Assembly (NCBI GenBank): GCA_041390125.1
Contig: JAWKQN010000005.1
Coordinates: 1-64,000, forward strand
DNA: 64,000 bases
Reading direction: 5' to 3'
DNA from: Gemmatimonadota bacterium
Lineage (GTDB): Bacteria; Gemmatimonadota; Gemmatimonadetes; Longimicrobiales; Gaopeijiaceae
Both the position numbers and the translations under genes were made by a program. Positions 1 to 6,084 of the stretch are shown piece after piece (positions within the stretch are counted from its first letter, which is position 1; the number at the start of each line of letters is the position of its first letter). Below the pieces are notes generated by a model, which did not search any database, had not been told where the DNA came from, and saw only the letters and a program-made list of their open reading frames with translations.

Positions 1-1531
1 CGTCGGTGAAGCGGCGCCCACAGCCAGGAAAGCGACACCCACCGTCGCGGATCTCGAGGGCACGGCGCAGCGCGGGTGGAATGGTGCGTGTGCGACGCCC
101 CACATCCAGTACGTTTCCGCGCGCATCGGTGGCGAGGCGGACCAGGCCGGCATCGCAGGCCAGGCGCTGCGCAGTGGCGGGCGTGAGTCGGGTGCCGTCT
201 GCCAGCTCGGCCAGCGGCACGCCCGGATCGGCACCGGACCGCCCCGACACCTCCGCGGCAACGTGGGGGCGCGGGTCGGCCGACAGTTCCGCGGCAACGT
301 GGCGTGCGTCGGCGGACATCTCCACGGCAACGCGGGGGCGCGCGTCGGCATGCACTTCCGCGGCAACGCGGGGGAGTGCGTCGGCATGCACTTCCGCGGC
401 AACGCGGGGGCGCGCGTCGTCGTACACTTCCGCGGCAACGCGGCGTGACCGCGCGCCGGCCGACCCTTCCGCGGCAACGCCGGGGCGCTCCTCGTCCTCC
501 TCGGTCCCGATCTCCTCCGGCACCGCGTCGGCCCGCAACGCGGGCCCCTCCACGTGCAGCACCACCTGGTAGCGCTCCGCCCGCGTCCCGCTGATCGGTG
601 CCTCCGGTCCCCCTCCCTCCAGGTCCAGGCCCGCGGCCAACGCCCGCTCACACAGCAACCCCATGGCGTCCGCCCGCCGCTGCTCCGGTGTGGCCGGCTC
701 GGTGTCCGCGACGTCCGGTCCCTTCCAGTACAGCGCGTCGGCCGCCGCCTCCAGCGCACGCATCAGCAGCGCCGCGACCTCCGGCTCCAGCCGGCCACGC
801 ACCAGATACATCCCCTCCTCGTCCGGGAAGACCGACAGACACCGGCTGCGGTGGCGGAGCCGCTCGCGCTCCGCATCGTCCCGGCAGCGCTGACCGGCCC
901 AGCGCCGCAGGGCACGCTCCAGCTGGTGCGCGGTGCGTGTGTGCGCCAGCGCCAACAGCTCCTCCTCGTCGTCCACACTCGCCACGCGCGTCAGCGCGCG
1001 CACCTTGCTGAAGGACAGCTCGCCCTGCGCCATCGCAGCGCCGATGGCCGGCAGATCCTCGAGGGCGCGCGCCGCGCGCACCTTCTCCCGCGCGGCGCCC
1101 AGATCGATGCCGGTGCGCCACGCCAGCCAGTGCGCGCACGTGGGGTGACCGCCCAGCTCCCAGCCGCGCCGTCGGTCGAACTCCGCCACCAGCACCAGCA
1201 GACGATGCGTCGCCGAATGGATCGCGGACGCGAGATCCGCGATCTGGTCACCCAGATCCTCGAGCGTGTCCAGCTCGGCGGTGGATAATGCGAAGGGAGA
1301 GGGAGCGGGCACCGCTCCCGACGGATCCGCATCGAGCGACGCAGTGATCGGCTCGTCGCTGTCGAACGAGGGCGTCGCGCACGGCTTGTTGGTGTCGAAC
1401 GAGAGCGTCGCGCACGGCTTGTCGGTGTCGAACGGAGGGGACGCGAGGGGTCCGTCGTGGTCGCACGGAGGGGACGCGAACGGTCCGTCGTTGTCGCACG
1501 AACGCGGCGTGAGCGGGGCGGGAAGAACCAT
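1..1531 (-). CDS. DUF222 / HNH endonuclease-family protein (partial, C-terminus outside window)
   Basis: Open on the minus strand from an ATG at 1529-1531 to the window edge (510 codons visible). After a low-complexity N-terminus of about 80 residues comes a DUF222-type helical domain (motifs LGGHPTCAHWLAWRTG, ALEDLPAIGAAMAQGELS, KVRALTRVA). It continues with LEPEVAALLMRALEAAA and the usual lead-in to an HNH nuclease (DAGLVRLATDARGNVLDVG, then RRALEIRDGGCRFPGCGRR). The window ends just after the CxxxxC-like start of the HNH domain, so the catalytic His-Asn-His is not visible. Such proteins are common in multicopy in actinobacteria and some other high-GC bacteria; they are often linked to mobile DNA, but their function is largely untested. 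Odd here: an 11-residue repeat in the N-terminus and a 12-residue repeat between DUF222 and HNH. No strong ribosome-binding site precedes the ATG; an in-frame GTG lies 9 nt upstream. Confidence 0.82.
   Translation of the reverse strand, partial: MVLPAPLTPRSCDNDGPFASPPCDHDGPLASPPFDTDKPCATLSFDTNKPCATPSFDSDEPITASLDADPSGAVPAPSPFALSTAELDTLEDLGDQIADLASAIHSATHRLLVLVAEFDRRRGWELGGHPTCAHWLAWRTGIDLGAAREKVRAARALEDLPAIGAAMAQGELSFSKVRALTRVASVDDEEELLALAHTRTAHQLERALRRWAGQRCRDDAERERLRHRSRCLSVFPDEEGMYLVRGRLEPEVAALLMRALEAAADALYWKGPDVADTEPATPEQRRADAMGLLCERALAAGLDLEGGGPEAPISGTRAERYQVVLHVEGPALRADAVPEEIGTEEDEERPGVAAEGSAGARSRRVAAEVYDDARPRVAAEVHADALPRVAAEVHADARPRVAVEMSADARHVAAELSADPRPHVAAEVSGRSGADPGVPLAELADGTRLTPATAQRLACDAGLVRLATDARGNVLDVGRRTRTIPPALRRALEIRDGGCRFPGCGRRFTD
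253..479 (-). repeat. In-frame ~36-bp tandem repeat inside the DUF222/HNH gene
   Basis: Seven copies of a unit carrying CCGCGGCAACG recur at 253, 289, 322, 358, 394, 430 and 469, i.e. at steps of 36, 33, 36, 36, 36 and 39 bp. All steps are multiples of three, so the protein shows a 12-residue repeat of the type RVAAEVHADARP. It sits between the DUF222 region and the HNH domain and probably forms a flexible or helical linker. Copy number is expected to vary between strains. Confidence 0.85.
1361..1506 (-). repeat. In-frame 33-bp tandem repeat in the N-terminus of the DUF222/HNH gene
   Basis: The word GTCGAAC/GTCGCAC recurs at 1361, 1394, 1427, 1460 and 1493, an exact 33-bp period. On the coding strand this gives five 11-residue units such as FDTDKPCATLS and CDHDGPLASPP, rich in Asp, Pro and Ser/Thr. 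It is unrelated in sequence to the downstream 36-bp array in the same gene. Confidence 0.8.
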
Positions 1532-1818
1532 GGGCGGCACCTCGAGCGAAGAGCGGAGATCATGCGCGAGTCCTGCTCTTCAAAGATACGTGCCGTTTCA
1601 TCGGCCCTCTGGCGAGCCGCAGGACCCACGAGATCGTCACGTGACATCATTCGTGTCGCGAGCCCCTGCCCACGTGCGGGCACGCGCCCTCCGTGCGTGT
1701 CTACGACCGCCTGCGCACCCCATCGGGGACGGCGACCGCGTCGCACTGCCCTAAGTCGTCCATGGCAGGATGGGACGATGTGAGCAACTGATGCGTGCTA
1801 CACGAGCGCGAGTGGGTA

Positions 1819-2015
1819 GGCGGTACTCGCCGCCCGATCACGCGGGACGATCGGACCATCGATCGTAAGGCGGTCCTCGCCGCCCGATCACGCGGGACGA
1901 TCGGACCATCGATCGTAGGCGGTCCTCGCCGCCCGATCACGCGGGACGATCGGACCATCGATCGTAGGCGGCCCTCACCCGCCCGATCACGCGGGACATT
2001 CGGACCATCGATCGC
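1819..2015. repeat. Four tandem copies of a 49-50 bp repeat
   Basis: Copies start at 1819 (50 bp), 1869, 1918 and 1967 (49 bp each). Copies 1-3 are nearly identical and copy 4 is diverged. Each contains CGATCACGCGGGAC followed by CGATCG-GACCAT-CGATCG, which can form a perfect 6-bp hairpin; each copy carries several GATC sites. A 49-bp period shifts reading frame, so this is not a protein repeat. There are no unique spacers, so it is not a CRISPR array. Confidence 0.88.
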
Positions 2016-2030
2016 CGATGTCATCGACCC

Positions 2031-2150
2031 CGATCACGCGCAGACACCGACCTGTCCGCCGATCAACGAGGCCGATGCCCCCGATCACGCGCAGACACCG
2101 ACCTGTCCGCCGATCGACGCGGCCGATGCCCCCGATCACGCGGAACACCG
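2031..2150. repeat. 51-bp tandem repeat, about 2.3 copies
   Basis: CGATCACGCG recurs at 2031, 2082 and 2133, a 51-bp period. The two full copies carry CAGACACCGACCTGTCCGCC. The core CGATCACGCG is shared with the adjacent 49-bp array, so the two arrays look like related families laid side by side. Function unknown. Confidence 0.8.
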
Positions 2151-2292
2151 GACCGGGGGACATTGCCCGGCGGCGCAGCCGTCCATGGCAGGACGAGACA
2201 ACGGGCCGGGCCGGAAGTCCTCGGCCGCCGACCCGGCGGGAAGACCGCACCTGACCCCTCTCCGGCATGTCCCTTGCCTCCAGACCCCTCCC

Positions 2293-3717
2293 ATGCCGCG
2301 CTCGCTCTTCCTCGCCGAGGTCCTGGCTGCTCTCTCCCACGCGCTGGACCTCACGGAGGGCCAGCCGGAGGGACATTCGATCCGGTCCTGCATCCTGGGC
2401 ATCGAGATCGGACGGGCGCGGGGTCTCGACTTCTCCGAGCAGTCCGCGCTCTTCTACGCGCTGCTGCTCAAGGATGCGGGGTGCTCGGCCAACGCCGCGC
2501 CCGTCGCGGACCTCTTCGGCTCCGATGACCATCCGGTCAAGAAGGACCTGAAGACGACCGATTGGTCCTCCATGATCGGCGCCGGGCGCTATATCCTGCG
2601 CAACGTGGCCCAGGGCCGCTCGGGCTGGGCCAAGCTCCGCCACCTGAGCCGGCTGGCCGTGGCCGGGCCGCCGGGCGCACGCGCGTTGACGCGGATCCGC
2701 TGCGAACGAGGCGCCGCCATCGTGCGCGACCTGGGGTTCCCCGAGGCCACCGCCGAGGCCATCCGCTACCTCGACGAGCACTGGGACGGCAAGGGACATC
2801 CGTACGGCCGCCGCGCGGAGGAGATCCCGTTGCTGTCGCGCATCGCCTGCCTCGCGCAGGTCCTGGACGTGTTCCTGGTCGAGCGCGGCGTCGACGAGAT
2901 GCTGGCCATGGTCCGCGCGCGGCGCGGTACCTGGTTCGATCCCGGACTGGCGGACCTGGTGCTCTCCTGGTCGGGGCGCATCTCCTGGTGGGAGGGCGTG
3001 CGCGGATCCGGACGGCCCGAGGACCTGCGCGGGCTCGAGCCGCGGGAGCGCCTCATCCCGATCGACGAGGAAGGCCTCGATCGCGTCTCGGCGGTCTTCG
3101 CGCAGGTCATCGATGCCAAGACGCCGTTCACGGCCCGGCACTCGACGCGCGTGGCCGCCGTCGCCGCCGAGCTCATGCGCGAAGTCGGGGGCGGGGAGGA
3201 GGCCGTACGGCTCATCCACCGGGCCGGGCTCCTGCACGACATCGGCAAGCTGGGGGTGTCGAACCGCATCCTGGACAAGCCCGACAAGCTGACGGACGAG
3301 GAGTTCGCGCAGGTGAAGCTGCACCCGCGCTACACGCACGAGATCCTCTCCAACGTGGCGGCCTTCGCGGACGTGCTGGAACCGGCGGCGAACCACCACG
3401 AACGCATCGACGGGCGCGGCTATCCACGGGGCTTGGACGGGGGCGTGCTGGACCTGCCCTGCCGCATCCTGGCGGTGGCGGACGTCTACGAGGCCCTCAC
3501 GGCCGAACGACCCTACCGCGCCTCGCTGGAATTCGAAGAGGTCGCGCGGATCCTCCGCTCCATGTCGGGGCCGGCGCTCGATGGCGATCTCGTCGAGTGC
3601 CTGTTGCGCTGCGCCCGCCACCAGGACGTCGCCCCGTGGGGCTGGGCCGCACTGGCCCGGACCGAGGGCCTGCCGCAGGACGCCGTGCCGCGGGCGCCGC
3701 GCGCGATGGCCGGCTGA
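2293..3717 (+). CDS. Tandem HD-GYP domain protein (c-di-GMP phosphodiesterase-like)
   Basis: A 474-residue cytoplasmic protein from the ATG at 2293; the longer upstream reading frame only translates the spacer repeats. Residues about 265-460 form a canonical HD-GYP domain: HDIGK at 315-319, a second His in LHPRYTHE (about 343-349), NHHERIDGRGYP at 367-378, and ILAVADVYEALTAERPYR. This family hydrolyses cyclic di-GMP to pGpG/GMP at a di- or tri-iron centre. Residues about 25-225 look like a first, decayed copy: LLKDAGC replaces LHDIGK (58-64) and LDEHWDGKGHP replaces the HHExxDGxGYP signature (160-170), so the first copy has lost metal ligands and is probably regulatory. No membrane segment or receiver domain is seen. 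A REC-EAL protein later in the window (26911-28104) also acts on c-di-GMP. Confidence 0.85.
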   Translation: MPRSLFLAEVLAALSHALDLTEGQPEGHSIRSCILGIEIGRARGLDFSEQSALFYALLLKDAGCSANAAPVADLFGSDDHPVKKDLKTTDWSSMIGAGRYILRNVAQGRSGWAKLRHLSRLAVAGPPGARALTRIRCERGAAIVRDLGFPEATAEAIRYLDEHWDGKGHPYGRRAEEIPLLSRIACLAQVLDVFLVERGVDEMLAMVRARRGTWFDPGLADLVLSWSGRISWWEGVRGSGRPEDLRGLEPRERLIPIDEEGLDRVSAVFAQVIDAKTPFTARHSTRVAAVAAELMREVGGGEEAVRLIHRAGLLHDIGKLGVSNRILDKPDKLTDEEFAQVKLHPRYTHEILSNVAAFADVLEPAANHHERIDGRGYPRGLDGGVLDLPCRILAVADVYEALTAERPYRASLEFEEVARILRSMSGPALDGDLVECLLRCARHQDVAPWGWAALARTEGLPQDAVPRAPRAMAG

Positions 3718-3759
3718 GGCCGACACCACCGCGCTGCCGGCTCCCGCAGAGCGCCCGGC

Positions 3760-4314
3760 TCAGAACGGATTCAGCGTGTACCCCTGCTCCTGGAGGAGCG
3801 CGTGCGCCGTCATCGCCGACAGCGCCAGCTCGATCCCGGGGGCGAACTCCGCCCTGGGGAGCCCGCGCGCCTGCGCGGTCTGACCGCACACGATGATCCG
3901 CACCCCCGCCGCGCGCAGCGCCTGGAGGAGCGGGAGGTTGGTGTTCTCCGCGCCGAACCGCTTGCGGTAGCTCTCCTCCGTCAGCACCGCCTTGGCGGCC
4001 GTCCCATGCAGCACGAGCGCGAGGTGGAGATTTTCGCGTGGCACCCCGGCCGCACCGTGCATGTTCAGGAAGCGCGCGAGGGAGGCGATGGCGGGATTGA
4101 GCGCACCCGCGTCTTCGGGCGAGGTCGCGACGTCGAAGGCGACCCGGAAGACGTGGTCGGTCGGAGTGGGGAGGTCCAACGGATCCGTCCGATACACCGG
4201 TCCGAAGTCCGCGATGATGGGGCCCGTGCTCGGCGTCGACAGCGCCTGGGCGGAGAGGGGGCCGGCGCTCAGCGCGGCGGCGAGAGCGAACGCGTAGCGG
4301 GCAGCATGACGCAT
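3760..4314 (-). CDS. Exported DsrE/DsrF-like protein
   Basis: A 184-residue protein with a clear Sec signal peptide (MRHAARYAFALAAALSAGPLSAQA, cleavage near residue 24). The mature part shows the DsrE-like alpha/beta pattern: HVFRVAFDV near the start, RFLNMHGAAGVPRENLHLALVLHG in the middle, LLQALRAAGVRIIVCGQTAQARGL, and the ending ALSAMTAHALLQEQGYTLNPF. The single Cys in IIVCGQ sits where DsrE-family sulfur carriers often keep a conserved Cys. Periplasmic members of this group are widespread and mostly uncharacterised; sulfur or redox handling is inferred from family only. It follows the small gene at 4462-4680 on the same strand. Confidence 0.75.
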   Translation of the reverse strand: MRHAARYAFALAAALSAGPLSAQALSTPSTGPIIADFGPVYRTDPLDLPTPTDHVFRVAFDVATSPEDAGALNPAIASLARFLNMHGAAGVPRENLHLALVLHGTAAKAVLTEESYRKRFGAENTNLPLLQALRAAGVRIIVCGQTAQARGLPRAEFAPGIELALSAMTAHALLQEQGYTLNPF

Positions 4315-4461
4315 GAGGGCGATCCTGGAGGCGGAAAGAAGAACGGTGCCTCAGGATGCTGCCCGCGTGGGTCGGTCCCGGTCAAGGCGCGTCACCGCGC
4401 GGCCGCACCGCTGATGTGCCGCGGCGGGCCGTGCGCCCCCGGGTGGGCGGGGAATCGCGCC

Positions 4462-4680
4462 TCAGAACGGACGGAACGCGCCGGTGACCTTGGTGATGAC
4501 GTCGAATCCCTGCACCGAACGGGGGAGGCGGGCTTTCACGGCCGGGTCGTCCTTCTCCAGCAGCACCATGAGGCAGGAACGATCCCCCCACTGTCCAACC
4601 GCGGTACCCACCACGCCGGGCATCCCCAGCACACTGTCGGTCAGGGCCTTGCGGGCCGTGTCGAGCGGATCTGTACGCAT
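4462..4680 (-). CDS. Small protein resembling the protease N-terminal domain next door
   Basis: A 72-residue protein with an ATG at 4678-4680 and a very strong ribosome-binding site (GAGGAGGAGG 5 nt before the ATG), which argues for real translation. Its core, LGMPGVVGTAVGQWG followed by LMVLLEKDD, RLPRSVQGFDVITKVTGAF, matches the N-terminal prodomain-like segment of the S1 protease at 4973-6007 (LRLPGVVGTAIGMGA, LKVYVEAAG, LPRSFGRVPVVETVTGRF). There is no signal peptide, so it should be cytosolic unless exported another way. A terminator lies between the two genes. It may act as an inhibitor or chaperone of the protease-like fold, or be a remnant of a duplicated protease gene; nothing in the sequence decides this. 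Confidence 0.78.
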   Translation of the reverse strand: MRTDPLDTARKALTDSVLGMPGVVGTAVGQWGDRSCLMVLLEKDDPAVKARLPRSVQGFDVITKVTGAFRPF

Positions 4681-4868
4681 CTGCCTCCTCCTCGTCTGCG
4701 ATGGCGACTCCCTTCGGTGTCTGCTGCTCGGGTAACGTCCAGCCGGGGGGCCGATCGACCGCGGGTCGGTCGGCGGTGGTGCTCCGGTCCGCTGCGTCCA
4801 GGATCGGATCCGGTGCCTCCGAAGGCGCCCCTGGAAAGCCCCGCTCCGGCGGCAAGACCGGCTCCAGC

Positions 4869-4892
4869 GAAAAGGCCCCGCTCCCGCGGGGC
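4869..4892 (-). terminator. Rho-independent terminator of the S1 protease gene
   Basis: Read on the minus strand, GCCCCGC-GGGA-GCGGGGC forms a 7-bp GC stem with a 4-nt loop and is followed by CTTTT. It lies about 80 bp past the protease stop codon and upstream of the small gene at 4462-4680, separating the two transcripts. Confidence 0.75.
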
Positions 4893-4930
4893 GGCGAGCC
4901 GGTCCCACGGCGCCGGATCGGTCCGTGGGG

Positions 4931-5006
4931 CCTAGTTGCCGTCGATCGTGACGCCGAACCGGTCCGTCGGGCCTAGTTGCCGTCGATCGTGACGCCGAAC
5001 CGGTCC
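4931..5006. repeat. 41-bp tandem duplication over the protease stop codon
   Basis: The 41-bp segment beginning CCTAGTTGCCGTCGATCGTG occurs at 4931 and again at 4972 (second copy matching for 35 bp), with a partial diverged third copy upstream (about 4911-4930). The second copy contains the real 3' end of the S1 protease gene (codons for FGVTIDGN and TAG); the first is a noncoding copy downstream of the stop. Confidence 0.9.
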
Positions 5007-6007
5007 AGGACAACATCGATGGGATTGGCGATCGACGCCAGTTGGCTGCCCGCGAAGACCAGGGCCACCGGCCTCCGGTCCTGGGCGCCCTGCCCCTCGC
5101 TGACCACCAGCGAACCCGAATCGCCCGGCGCCGAGAAGCCGCCGCCGGAGATCACGATCTGGTCGACGAAACGGGCCTGGCCCCTGGGGTAGCCCACCGT
5201 CAGCGTGGCCCGGATGCCGTCGATCACGCCGTGCGTGTGTCCCGTGGTGCGTCCGAACTTCTGGACCCGCATCCCGAGCTTCGCGTCCAGCGGCTCGGTG
5301 CGCGGTGTCCCGTAGCCCCCGGGCGGGGTGCTGCGGTCCAGGCGGTCCGCCGATGTGAGCGCGAGGGCGGCGTCGATCCGGTTCTCGGGGCAGGGGAAGG
5401 GTCCCCGGCCGCAGTGCTGGATGGGCTCGAAATCGTACAGGGTGCCGAAGGCGTCGTCGGGATCGGTGCCGCCGTCCGCGCGTCCGGGCTGGAGCACGTT
5501 GTCGCCGATGGCCGCGTCGTTGGAGTTGGCGAAGACGTGGTTGTTGCTGAGCGCGAAGACCCGGGTGCCGTCCAGGACGCGGGCCCCGATGGTGCCCGCG
5601 GTCACGTCCGGCTGTCCGGAGGACACGCCGATGGGGACGGGCCGCGGAAAGTGACCGCGCGGGTTGGCGGGCGCGTCCGGCGAGGGCTCCTCGACCAGCG
5701 AGACGAACCGGCCCGTGACGGTCTCCACGACTGGAACCCGCCCGAACGATCGGGGCAGGAGGGCCACGCCCGCCGCCTCCACGTAGACCTTGAGGACGGG
5801 TTGGCCGAGCGCTCCCATGCCGATGGCGGTGCCCACCACGCCCGGCAGGCGCAGCAGATCCTCCGTGTGGGCGTCCTGGGCCGCGAAGGCCGCGCGGAAG
5901 GGGTCGGGGGGAGGCACGAGCTCGCCCAGAGGCCCGGTCCGGAAGGTGAGATCCAGACCCAGGGCCGCCACCAGGGCCAGCCGGGACAGCCAGACGCGTC
6001 GGTTCAC
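4973..6007 (-). CDS. Exported trypsin-like (S1 family) serine protease
   Basis: A 344-residue protein with a GTG start (6005-6007) preceded by AGGAGGAGAG, a strong ribosome-binding site. A hydrophobic N-terminus (LSRLALVAALGLDLTF) should act as a signal peptide or anchor. Residues about 45-105 form a small domain (LLRLPGVVGTAIG ... PVVETVTGRF) seen again as the free-standing 4462-4680 protein. The chymotrypsin-like catalytic part follows with all three triad motifs: His in FALSNNHVFANSN, Asp in ENRIDAALALT and Ser in FSAPGDSGSLVVSEG. Architecture suggests a periplasmic or secreted endopeptidase with a propeptide-like N-domain. The 3' end is partly duplicated (41-bp tandem repeat) and a good terminator follows. 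Confidence 0.85.
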   Translation of the reverse strand: MNRRVWLSRLALVAALGLDLTFRTGPLGELVPPPDPFRAAFAAQDAHTEDLLRLPGVVGTAIGMGALGQPVLKVYVEAAGVALLPRSFGRVPVVETVTGRFVSLVEEPSPDAPANPRGHFPRPVPIGVSSGQPDVTAGTIGARVLDGTRVFALSNNHVFANSNDAAIGDNVLQPGRADGGTDPDDAFGTLYDFEPIQHCGRGPFPCPENRIDAALALTSADRLDRSTPPGGYGTPRTEPLDAKLGMRVQKFGRTTGHTHGVIDGIRATLTVGYPRGQARFVDQIVISGGGFSAPGDSGSLVVSEGQGAQDRRPVALVFAGSQLASIANPIDVVLDRFGVTIDGN

Positions 6008-6084
6008 CTCTCCTCCTACGGCGGGGAGGCCCGCCGGGTTTCCTCCTCCGGGACGGACGGATGCGAGCGGCGTGCCGGGTCCGC

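Larger units (their letters stand above)
1757..2193. repeat. Repeat-rich spacer bounded by a 14-bp direct repeat
   Basis: The 760-bp gene-free stretch between the DUF222 gene start and the HD-GYP gene holds a block whose two ends carry the same 14-mer CGTCCATGGCAGGA (1757-1770 and 2180-2193). The next 8 bases are also similar (TGGGACGA and CGAGACAA). Inside are two different tandem arrays, described separately. No transposase, integrase or convincing coding sequence is seen. Because similarity continues past the 14-mer, a diverged ancestral repeat is more likely than a fresh target-site duplication. Confidence 0.6.

Noticed and set aside
1819..2150. Possible CRISPR array
   Set aside because: Repeats are directly tandem with no unique spacers and no cas genes are near.
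1795..2292. Long in-frame extension upstream of the HD-GYP gene
   Set aside because: It translates the 49-51 bp DNA repeats, whose 49-bp period changes frame from copy to copy; the family-like protein starts at 2293.
1987..3729. 580-residue reading frame opposite the HD-GYP gene
   Set aside because: Antisense shadow typical of high-GC DNA; low-complexity, no motifs.
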